Shown in pieces: positions 1-7,892 of a stretch of DNA of 64,000 nt. Position 1 is the stretch's first letter, and every line of letters begins with the position of its first letter. Under the pieces are notes generated by a model. It ran no database searches. It had not been told where the DNA came from and saw only the letters and a program-made list of their open reading frames with translations. The stretch is from Spirulina major PCC 6313 (GTDB lineage: Bacteria; Cyanobacteriota; Cyanobacteriia; Cyanobacteriales; Spirulinaceae). Location: contig NZ_KV878783.1 in the NCBI RefSeq assembly GCF_001890765.1, forward strand, positions 1,589,174 through 1,653,173. The letters run 5' to 3'. The position numbers and the translations under genes were made by a program.

Positions 1-1452
1 GTTGTAGATCAAGTCGTAGGCTTGGGCGCGGGCGGTGGTGAGGTCGTCGATGTCGTCAGGATGGGGCGCAGTGAAGGGGTGGTGGAGGGCTTCGAGGCGT
101 TTTTCGTCGGCGTTGTATTCAAACATCGGGAAATCCGTCACCCAGAGCAGATTCACTTGATCCGGGTCGATCAGTCCCATCTGTTCGCCCACCACTTGCC
201 GGAGGCGATCGAGGGATTTATTTACCGTGGCGGTATCCCCTGCGCCAAAGAGGAGGAGGGTTCCGGGTTCGGCCTGGGTGAGGCGGAGGAGTTCGTCTTT
301 TTGTTCTGGGGTGAGGTTGTCTTTAATCGCGCCGATCGTGTCGATTTCACCACCCTCCCGGACGCGGACATAGGCGATCCCTTTGGCTCCGGCGATCGTG
401 GCTTCGGTGAACAAATCCCCACCGGGTTTGATCCGCACATTGGAGATGCGATCGCCTCCCGGAATCGGCAACACTTTAATGCTGCCGCCATTTTTCACCG
501 CACTGGTAAACACCTTAAACCCACAATTTTTCAGGAGTTCCGACAGATCCACCAACTCCAACCCAAAGCGGGTATCGGGGCGATCGGTGCCGTATTTATC
601 CATCGCTTCGGCATAGGTGAGGCGCGGGAAGGGGCGCGATAACTCCACCCCTTTCACCGTTTTGAAAATATGGCAGATTAAGGCTTCATTGAGGGCGAGG
701 ATCTCCTCTTGGCCCATGAAGCTCATTTCCATATCCAACTGGGTAAATTCCGGCTGGCGATCGGCTCGTAAATCTTCGTCCCGGAAACAGCGGGCGATCT
801 GGTAGTAGCGATCGAACCCGGACACCATCAACATTTGTTTAAACAGTTGGGGCGATTGGGGCAGGGCGTACCATTCGCCGGGGTTGACGCGGGAGGGGAC
901 GAGGTAATCCCGTGCGCCTTCGGGGGTGGAGCGGGTGAGGATCGGGGTTTCCACTTCGACGAAGTTTTCCGCATCTTCGAGGAAGCGGCGCATGGCTTTG
1001 ACGATCGCATGACGCAAGAGTAAATTCTGAGTCATGCGATCGCGCCGCAAATCCAAATAGCGATACTTGAGGCGCAATTCTTCTTTGACCGTTTCCGTAT
1101 CGCTCGATGCCACTTGGAAGGGCAATTGTTGATGTACTGCGTTGAGGAGTTCGATGCGATCGGCGTAGATTTCAATTTCCCCCGTGGGAAGTTTGGGATT
1201 CAACGAATCGGCGGGCCGTTGGCTCACCCGGCCGGTGATGCGCACCACATATTCATTACGCAGTTTTTCCGCATCGTTGTAAGACTCTGGGGTGCGTTCA
1301 GGGTCGCTGACAATCTGCACCACACCGGAGCGATCGCGCAAATCAATAAAAATTACTCCGCCATGATCCCGACGGCGATCCACCCAGCCGCAGAGGGTCA
1401 CAGTTTGATCAAGATTGGTGGCTCGCAGATCGGCGCAGTAATGGGTTCGCAT
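1..1452 (-). CDS. aspS: Aspartyl-tRNA synthetase, partial (3' end outside window)
   Basis: Charges tRNA-Asp with aspartate in the cytosol. The reverse-strand frame opens at an ATG ([13 protein letters not shown]) and stays open to base 1, giving 484 codons; bacterial AspRS is usually about 590 residues, so roughly 100 C-terminal residues are missing. The N-terminus shows the OB-fold anticodon-binding domain ([20 protein letters not shown]). The class II catalytic core follows, with motif 2 visible as [18 protein letters not shown]. The bacterial GAD insert comes next. Motif 3 with its GxGxGxER arginine lies beyond the window edge. It is a single-copy housekeeping gene with no operon partner visible. 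Whether it is the discriminating or non-discriminating type cannot be judged here. Confidence 0.95.
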   Translation of the reverse strand, partial: MRTHYCADLRATNLDQTVTLCGWVDRRRDHGGVIFIDLRDRSGVVQIVSDPERTPESYNDAEKLRNEYVVRITGRVSQRPADSLNPKLPTGEIEIYADRIELLNAVHQQLPFQVASSDTETVKEELRLKYRYLDLRRDRMTQNLLLRHAIVKAMRRFLEDAENFVEVETPILTRSTPEGARDYLVPSRVNPGEWYALPQSPQLFKQMLMVSGFDRYYQIARCFRDEDLRADRQPEFTQLDMEMSFMGQEEILALNEALICHIFKTVKGVELSRPFPRLTYAEAMDKYGTDRPDTRFGLELVDLSELLKNCGFKVFTSAVKNGGSIKVLPIPGGDRISNVRIKPGGDLFTEATIAGAKGIAYVRVREGGEIDTIGAIKDNLTPEQKDELLRLTQAEPGTLLLFGAGDTATVNKSLDRLRQVVGEQMGLIDPDQVNLLWVTDFPMFEYNADEKRLEALHHPFTAPHPDDIDDLTTARAQAYDLIYN

Positions 1453-1656
1453 AACTCAGTAGACAGGGTTAATTCGGTTAACACAGTTTAAACACTTTGC
1501 CCATTATCAATGATCAGGGGTCAATGTGCCGTCTCTAATCCAGGAGAATTCCAGGGAGCACCGTTAGGAGAAGGGAGAAGAAACGTTTAACTGCACTAAC
1601 CCCTAAATCCTAACTCCTCACTACTCCTCACTTAAGAGAGAAGAGCCTGCTAGAGA

Positions 1657-3842
1657 TCATGAGCATATTCTTGCTGACGACAATGTCCGCAGTGAGGCGT
1701 TGATCTGCTGACCCAGGGCTTGCACATGGGGTTCTTTCATCATGGTTAGGTGTCGCCCCGGCATCGCGTGAACGGTGATTTTTCCCTGCACCAGATCACC
1801 CCAGCCTAAGGTGGGATTGTGGGCAGAGCGCGGGGATTGCAGTTGGGCCCGATATACCACTACATCCCCATCATAGGGTTGAGGCTGATAGCTGTCCTGA
1901 GCGTGGTAGTTGGGTTGCAATACATTCAGCATCCGGAGGTTAACATTTTGGGCTTTGAGCGTTTCGGTATAGATGCGATCGCGCTTCATTTGCCGTTTCC
2001 GATAAAACCAAGTCAGGGTCTTTTTGAGATACCCGATGCGCTCGTCAGCATTCATCAGCCATAGATTGCGAGCGGTGGTTTTCACCGTTTGCCGCCAGGA
2101 TCGAGGGGCCTGCATCAACGCCGGGGTTTTCGTATCGATCATCGCCACGAGTCCCGGCGTTTCCCCCCGTTGTCGTAACTGCTGCGCCATTTCATAGATA
2201 ATCAACCCCCCGAAGGAATGCCCCAACAGATACAGCGGCCCATCCGGATACTGTTGGCGAATGGTTTCCAGATACAGCGTGGCCATGGCTTCCACTTGAT
2301 CTAACGGTGGCTCAATGCCATCAAAGCCCCGCGCTTGAATCCCGTAGACCGGCTGATCCGGTGCGAGGTAGGGCAACAAGGCTTGATAGAACATCGCCCC
2401 GCCCCCTACGGCATGGATGCAAAACAAGGGGGGGCGATCGCCTTGGGTCTGCAAGGGAACCAGCAGGGTAGACTGTTCCTCTGGCGGACTGTCGCGGAGA
2501 TAGGCGGCCAAATCGGCAAGGGTGGGATGGGCGAGGAGGTGATTCAAGGACAGTTTGCGCTGAAATGCGTGGTCAATCTGGGCGAAGAGTTGCACCGCCA
2601 GCAGGGAATGTCCCCCCAAATCAAAGAAATCATCCTGGCGATTGGGGACAAGATCAAACAGTGCCGTCCAAATCGTGAGGAGGGTTTGTTCTGTGGGATC
2701 ATCGCTCGGCGTGGCATCGGCCCCTAAACTCATGCCGCCCCAATCGGGATCAGGGAGGGCGAGGCGATCGCGCTTCCCGTTCGGGGTCAAGGGCAAGGCG
2801 GCCAAGGGCACAATCAACGAGGGAACCCATTCCAGCGGTAATTCCGCCCGTAATTGGGTTTGAATCTGATGGGTTAGATCCCGCAGGCTCAAGTCTGGCG
2901 CATCGGGTTGCAACACCACATAGGCGACTAAGCGCGTTTCTTGGTGCGGGTCTTCTTTGGCAAGGGCGATCGCTTCTTTCACCAGCGGCAACTGTTCCAA
3001 TTCACTCTCCAACTCCCCCAATTCAATCCGCAGCCCCCGTAACTTCACCTGAAAATCCGATCGCCCCCGCAACTCCAGCGCCCCATCCGGCAACTGTCGC
3101 GCCAGATCTCCCGTTTTATAGAGGCGATTAAACAAGCCGGGATAGTCGCGATCGTCTTCCTCGGCGGCCCAGGGGTTCGGAATAAATTGCTGGGCCGTTA
3201 ACTCCGGTCGCCCCAGATAGCCCGCCGAAACACAACCCCCCGCCACCCAGAGTTCTCCCACCTCCCCCGGTGCGACCCGCTCCAGGGCTTCATTGACGAT
3301 ATAGGTGCGGTTGTGGGGGTAGGGAAAGCCCACGGGTAAATAGCCCTCCTGTTGATCAAACTCGCGAGGCACAGGATAGGCGCAGACTCCCACGGTTTCC
3401 GTCTGGCCGTAGATGTTGATCACATCGGGGTGGCTGGTGAGGTCGTGGCGGATGGCGTGGAGGGTGGGGCAGAGGGTGACATCCCCCGACAGCAAGACGA
3501 GGCGGAGATCGTTGGTGAGGAGATCTTGTCGAGCGGCGGGAGCGAGGGATTTGACAGATTGGAGGAGCGATCGCCACACCGAAGCCACCGTATCGGAAAT
3601 GCTCACCTGTTGGGCTTTGATCAAGTCCAACAGCATCAAGGGATTTCGCGTCTGTTCCTTATTGGCTAAAATGACTGTCGCGCCTTGGCTGAGGGGGACG
3701 AGCAATTGGCGCACCGAAGAGGAAAAGGAAAACGAGGCCGTGTGTAGATAGATATCCTCCTGCGTGGGTTGAATAATCGAAGATACAGCTTGCACATAAT
3801 AATCCACACTCCGACGCAGCATCTGCACCCCCTTCGGTTTAC
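1657..3842 (-). pseudogene. NRPS-like A-PCP-TE protein, 3' part (interrupted)
   Basis: This is the downstream part of an adenylation - carrier - thioesterase gene cut by a mobile element. It resumes at KPKGV of the A3 motif. It carries the later A-domain motifs (NIYGQTE-like A5, YKTGDL A7, a QVKLRGLRIELGE A8 and NGKRDRL A10), a carrier domain with the phosphopantetheine serine in DDFFDLGGHSLL, and a C-terminal type I thioesterase with nucleophile motif GHSFGG. Known role of the family: activates an amino or keto acid as an AMP ester, loads it on the carrier and releases it. There is no condensation domain, so it would act as a single-module enzyme. A methionine inside the element end (MENGGFTLYIRK) opens a 738-codon frame, so a carrier-thioesterase fragment might still be made, but the A domain lacks motifs A1-A2 and part of A3. 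Confidence 0.85.
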
Positions 3843-5100
3843 GAATGTAAAGCGTAAAGCCCCCGTTTTCCAAACGGGGGATATAAGCGAAGGGCTGAAT
3901 TTATTCAGCCGTGATACCGAGGTATCATAGCAACCATGAAAACGCTCAAGTTCAAGCTCTACCAGCATAAGCGGAATCGATACCTCAAGCGGACAATCAA
4001 TGCCGCAGGGCGTATCTACAACCATTGTGTTGCCCTCCACAAACGGTACTACCGAATGTGGGGCAAGCACTTGAACTGCGCCCGACTGCAAAAACACATC
4101 GCCAAGCTTCGGAAACGGAACCCCTGGTGGTTGCAGGTGGGTTCTCAAGCCGTACAGGATATCTGCCAACGAATTGAGAAAGCCTATCAACTGTTCTTCA
4201 AACACAACAAAAAAGGCGTTCGCCTGCCAAACTTTAAGAAGACCCGAAAGTACAAATCCTTCACCCTCAAGCAAGCTGGGTACAAATTCCTCGGTGGCAA
4301 CCGGGTCAGGATTGGGAACAAAGTCTATCAATATTGGAACTCTCGCCCCATTGAGGGCAAGGTCAAGACCGTGACGATTAAACGAACTCCCTTGGGAGAA
4401 CTGTTCATGATTGTCACGGTAGATACCCTGTCAGAACCCCAAGTCAAAACCGAGACAGGTAACATTGCTGGTTTTGATTTTGGACTTAAGACGTTTCTGA
4501 CCTGTTCTGAGGGATTCAAGATTGATGCCCCCTTGTTCTTCAAGCAGTCACTTAACTCAGTTCGCAAAGCGAGTCGAGAGTTGTCCCGTAAGCAAAAGGG
4601 TTCAGCGAATCGAGAACGTGCCCGATTGAACTTAGCCCGCAAGCATGAAGATATTGCCCATCGACGGCGGGACTGGTTCTGGAAGTTAGCCCATCAACTG
4701 ACGAATCAGTTTGATGTGCTGTGTTTTGAAACCTTGAACCTCAAGGCGATGCAGCGGCTCTGGGGGCGTAAGGTGAGTGATTTGGCGTTTCGGGAGTTTC
4801 TGCAAATCCTGGAGTGGGTGGCGACGAAGAAGGGGAAGCGGGTGGTCTATGTTGACCGCTGGTTCCCTTCGAGCAAGGCCTGTTCAAGTTGTGGTCATAT
4901 TTTGGAGCATCTGGATTTAGAGACTCGCCATTGGCGGTGTCCCAGTTGCTCGGCAGAGAATGACCGGGATGAGAATGCGGCGATGAATATTAAAGTGGCT
5001 GGGGCTTCAGCCATTGGGTTAGGTGATGTCAGACAGGCGTTGCCTGCTATTGCTGTTTGATCCCAGAATCCCCCGTTTTCTAAACGGGGGAGTAAGTCAA
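3843..5100 (+). mobile_element. IS200/IS605-family element carrying only tnpB (IS608-like ends)
   Basis: A 1258-bp insertion with no target duplication. It lies directly 3' of TTAC (3839-3842) and ends with TCAA (5097-5100). Both ends hold the same imperfect hairpin, CCCCCGTTTT...AACGGGGG, at 3860-3880 and 5070-5090. The left hairpin is preceded by AAAG (3856-3859) and the right one by GAAT (5066-5069). From memory, these four tetranucleotides are the cleavage and guide sites of IS608. Two more short hairpins sit before tnpB (3893-3910 and 3913-3928). No tnpA (Y1 transposase) is present, so mobility would need TnpA supplied in trans. Removing the segment rejoins TTTAC to CCGTTGATCC and restores GSTGKPKGV of the adenylation A3 motif on the other strand. 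Confidence 0.92.
3936..5060 (+). CDS. tnpB: TnpB RNA-guided nuclease (IS605 OrfB)
   Basis: 374 residues, a normal full length for TnpB. TnpB proteins use an omega-RNA from the element's right end to cut DNA next to the element's target motif, which helps retain the element. The RuvC-like triad is visible: Asp181 in GFDFGLKTF, Glu265 in CFETLNL and Asp345 in DRDENAAMNI. A zinc finger lies between the last two (C317, C320, C335, C338). The N-terminus is the Lys/Arg-rich helical domain typical of OrfB (MKTLKFKLYQHKRNRYLKR). All key residues are present, so the enzyme looks intact. By family rule the target-adjacent motif should match the insertion site, TTAC. It lies antisense to the NRPS-like gene it interrupts. 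Confidence 0.95.
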   Translation: MKTLKFKLYQHKRNRYLKRTINAAGRIYNHCVALHKRYYRMWGKHLNCARLQKHIAKLRKRNPWWLQVGSQAVQDICQRIEKAYQLFFKHNKKGVRLPNFKKTRKYKSFTLKQAGYKFLGGNRVRIGNKVYQYWNSRPIEGKVKTVTIKRTPLGELFMIVTVDTLSEPQVKTETGNIAGFDFGLKTFLTCSEGFKIDAPLFFKQSLNSVRKASRELSRKQKGSANRERARLNLARKHEDIAHRRRDWFWKLAHQLTNQFDVLCFETLNLKAMQRLWGRKVSDLAFREFLQILEWVATKKGKRVVYVDRWFPSSKACSSCGHILEHLDLETRHWRCPSCSAENDRDENAAMNIKVAGASAIGLGDVRQALPAIAV

Positions 5101-5116
5101 CCGTTGATCCGGAGGT
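4960..5116 (+). ncRNA. Putative omega-RNA (reRNA) of the tnpB element
   Basis: Inference from family knowledge: TnpB guide RNAs overlap the 3' end of tnpB, include the right-end hairpin and continue past the element, so that the flanking DNA is the guide. Here the hairpin is at 5070-5090, the element ends at 5100, and the guide would begin CCGTTGATCCGGAGGT in the interrupted adenylation gene. The 5' boundary is a guess. No promoter is evident, because such RNAs are often processed from the tnpB transcript. Confidence 0.45.
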
Positions 5117-5629
5117 GTACATGATGTAGGCCAAGGCTTTCGGGTCGAGGGGAGCCAGGGCCGGAGCCGTCGGGTCACCGGCTGAACTCGTCAACCCATT
5201 GTGATCGAGGCAAAGAACGAAGGGGACGCGGGTGGCCAGGCGTGGCTGTAATGCTTGGGTCGTCACGATGCACCGGGGCTGAACATCGGCCACCATAAAA
5301 TTGAGACGGTCTTGGGGATAGGCAGGATCAAGGGGGGTATAGACTGCACCGATCCGCAACAGGGCCAGCAGGGCCACCACCAGAGTTAAACCCCGGTCTA
5401 GAAACAAACCCACACGATCCTGAGGCTGGATTCCGTGCCTGAGTAGCACCTGAGCCAGTTGGTTAATCTGGTGATTTAGCTCGGTGTAGGTGAGGGTTTG
5501 GTCTTGGCAAGCGATCGCCACCTTAGTCCCACAAGATTGAACAACACAATCAAAACGTTCTAAAACCATAGGATTTTTGCAGATTTCTAACGTGTGAATC
5601 CTGACGAATACGTTTTCTGAAAGACTCAA
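5101..5629 (-). pseudogene. NRPS-like A-PCP-TE protein, 5' part (interrupted)
   Basis: N-terminal part of the adenylation domain. It shows A1/A2-like segments (LTYTELNHQINQLA and LALLRIGAVYTPLDPAYP) and ends inside the A3 core, YIMYTSGST, exactly where the IS605-type element enters. Joined to the part ending at 1657 it would make about 900 residues: A, carrier and thioesterase. The longest frame opens with TTG at 5629; an ATG at 5569 (MVLERFDCVVQ) is an equally good start. No convincing Shine-Dalgarno sequence decides between them. The upstream DNA is AT-rich and holds no condensation domain, so this was probably a free-standing A-PCP-TE enzyme. Its substrate cannot be read reliably. Confidence 0.85.
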
Positions 5630-5893
5630 TGACAGCGATGTCTATTGATTTTGCAAGATCAAAAGAGACCCACCCGATTTAATGATCCATCCTAAATCAT
5701 CTATTCTAAAAGAAGGATAAATCCTTTTCAAGCAATCCTAGTTCAGGGTTTATGTTCCAAGCATTATCTTTGATTTAAGCGTAGATTATTGTTGATGAAA
5801 ATAAGTTTTGTATGAAGTTCAATTTCTTCTGAGTAATAATATTCCGACTCTTGGGGTGATTCTATAGCGGTTTCCATCAACACAAGGGACAAA

Positions 5894-6072
5894 GATCCCC
5901 CTCAATCCCCCTTAAATGGAGGTTAACTGTTTAATCCGGTCATTGAAAAAGGCTCTAAACCTCTAGCAAGCAAGATGCTCGCATGACGGAATTACCGGAT
6001 TATTTCCTTAAATTTCATAAAAGGAGGACTTTGAGCGGCTCCTCCCTTTTTTTAAGGGGGGCTGGGGGGAAT
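5894..6072. repeat. Nested palindromic intergenic repeat (MITE-like)
   Basis: Fills much of the gene-free stretch 5630-6191, which is otherwise AT-rich with no credible ORF. The outer arms are GATCCCCCTCAATCCCCCTTAA-like at 5894-5915 and its approximate complement at 6051-6072. Inside lies a 71-bp unit (5932-6002) bounded by TAATCCGGT and ACCGGATTA. The same unit recurs at 15549-15619. The arms could fold into a long hairpin. No transposase is encoded. Confidence 0.7.
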
Positions 6073-6191
6073 CACGAGGGTTTTGGAACTTGAAATCGAC
6101 TTATGGATCAGCAGTAGCCCAAGCCGGTCGAGGGACTTTGCTGGGTGTTTCATGATTTCGCAATCTGCTATCAGCGGCCTTGCCGTTTTTT

Positions 6192-7892
6192 TTACCCCAA
6201 GGGAAGGAGGGAACGTAAGGGGAAACTGAGGGGATCGGTGAGTTTTTGGGTGGTTTGGGTGAGGAGGAGGGTGAAGTATTGGCGTAGTCGTTTGGCTTGG
6301 ATCGGGTTGAGGCAGTAGCCATTGCCATCGGGAGCGAGATCGAACAGGGGGGCAGCGGCGATCGCTTGATATTCGAGGCTGGCGTGACTGGTTTCGACAA
6401 TCCAGGGGTCAGTGGGGGTGGGCATGAAACCGGGGGGAAATTGATTTTCGAGGAGGGCTTGTAGCCGTTGTTCTGGGTGAGCGGAGGAACTGCGATCAGC
6501 GGTGAGGTTAACGCCGCGCCGTTGGAGAGCTTGGCTGAGGGCTTTGAGGGTCATGGGTTGGTGGGGGTTGAGGCGGAGGATTTCCGCGAGGAGAAACAGA
6601 TCATCGTATTGGTGGCGAAAGCGATCGCACCAAACCGGATGACGCGCCAACTGAGCCGCACCGCTCGCCAGTTCTTCCGTCACAGCTTGGAGTTGAGCGT
6701 TGGGAAATTTCCAGGCTAATTGGGCTTGGAGTTCGGGCATGCCGTAGTGACAGAGGGGGCCGTGCCAGAGGAGGCGGGTGATTTGTGTCGTTGTCACACC
6801 CGCCGTGCTGAGGACATCGTTGAGGGTGGTGTTGAGGGTATCAAACCAGGGGGTGAGGATTTTGGCCTGGAGATCGGCGCGGCTGACCGTCCAGGGTTGA
6901 TCGCCGAGGTGGGTGGTGAAGGTGGGTTGATGGCAGAGGAGTTGCGCGACGCGGGTGGCTACGGTCATGACCATTGCACCCATGGCGTGGCGTTGGAGGG
7001 CGGCCGCAGCGCGATCGCGCCGTTGTCGGTCAGGATATCCCGGCCAGGGCATATCCCAGGTCATGGTGGTGAGAAAGTCATGGGCGGGGAGCCATTGGGG
7101 ATAGAGAAGTTGGTAGAAAATATCAGCGTAAATGTCTTGATAACCGTAGGGGCAGGTGTCTTGGATCAGGGGGCCTTGGGGGAGGGCGATCGCCACATCG
7201 GTGCTCGTGCCCTGGCTGGTGATGATCAGGGTGGGCGTGGCGGGGGGCAGTTCCGACCGCAGGGCCACCGCCGTCGGGGCTGAGGTGAAAAAGATTTGTT
7301 CAGGATGTTGCACCAACCCCGCCCCCACCACGGCCTCGCGCCAATTAAACCGAGCCGCAGCCCCCCAGGCGAGGGGCTGGGTAATCACCACCCCGGCGAG
7401 GTTGTGCATTGCTTGTAAAAATTGGTTGGGGGGGAGTCCGGCGGCGGCCAGGGGCGATCGCACCGTCTGCGGCAGCAATTGACGCAACACCTGCTGCAAT
7501 GCCCGCTGCAACCAATGGAGCGGCATCTGTTTCCCCCCCGTCACATACACCTTCGGCAACCATTGCCGCTGTTTGCGGCTATAAAACGGCATCGCCCGTT
7601 GGAGATAGGTGTGAAACTGTTCCAGGTAGAGGTGTTGTGTGGGGGGAGTTGTCGCGGTGACCTCTCGCCCCACCCGCAAAATCAATTGCGCACCGTCTTC
7701 GGCCGTGGTCTTCGTGAAAAACTGCGCACACAACGGCAAATGGGTTTGAGTTTCGCCCTGCTCCTGCCACCGGAATGGATGGGCGGTCTGTCCCGGCTGC
7801 CACAATGCGGCAGTTAAGCCCTGCGCATCGATCGCAAGCCCCAAATACCATGTTCCTGTGCCCCCTAAGGGAGGGCGTTCACTGTTGTTCAT
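6192..7892 (-). CDS. Actin/Hsp70-fold ATPase-like protein, function unknown
   Basis: 566 residues, not recognised as a named gene. The layout suggests a divergent Hsp70/actin-fold nucleotide-binding domain: a phosphate-1-like start (YLGLAIDAQGLTAALW), a central segment resembling the Hsp70 track (VVITQPLAWGAAARFNWREA, then APTAVALRSE), and a phosphate-2-like TLIITSQGTSTDVAI. The canonical glycines are poorly kept, so ATPase activity is doubtful. The C-terminal part is helical. No signal peptide or membrane segment is seen. Its start codon overlaps the end of the upstream gene by 4 bp (ATGA), so the two are almost certainly co-translated and may act together. The assignment rests on pattern only and needs a structure comparison. 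Confidence 0.6.
   Translation of the reverse strand: MNNSERPPLGGTGTWYLGLAIDAQGLTAALWQPGQTAHPFRWQEQGETQTHLPLCAQFFTKTTAEDGAQLILRVGREVTATTPPTQHLYLEQFHTYLQRAMPFYSRKQRQWLPKVYVTGGKQMPLHWLQRALQQVLRQLLPQTVRSPLAAAGLPPNQFLQAMHNLAGVVITQPLAWGAAARFNWREAVVGAGLVQHPEQIFFTSAPTAVALRSELPPATPTLIITSQGTSTDVAIALPQGPLIQDTCPYGYQDIYADIFYQLLYPQWLPAHDFLTTMTWDMPWPGYPDRQRRDRAAAALQRHAMGAMVMTVATRVAQLLCHQPTFTTHLGDQPWTVSRADLQAKILTPWFDTLNTTLNDVLSTAGVTTTQITRLLWHGPLCHYGMPELQAQLAWKFPNAQLQAVTEELASGAAQLARHPVWCDRFRHQYDDLFLLAEILRLNPHQPMTLKALSQALQRRGVNLTADRSSSAHPEQRLQALLENQFPPGFMPTPTDPWIVETSHASLEYQAIAAAPLFDLAPDGNGYCLNPIQAKRLRQYFTLLLTQTTQKLTDPLSFPLRSLLPLG

Noticed and set aside
1657-3873. Functional 738-residue NRPS-like protein
   Set aside because: Its first codons come from the end of the inserted element, and the adenylation core is cut in motif A3.
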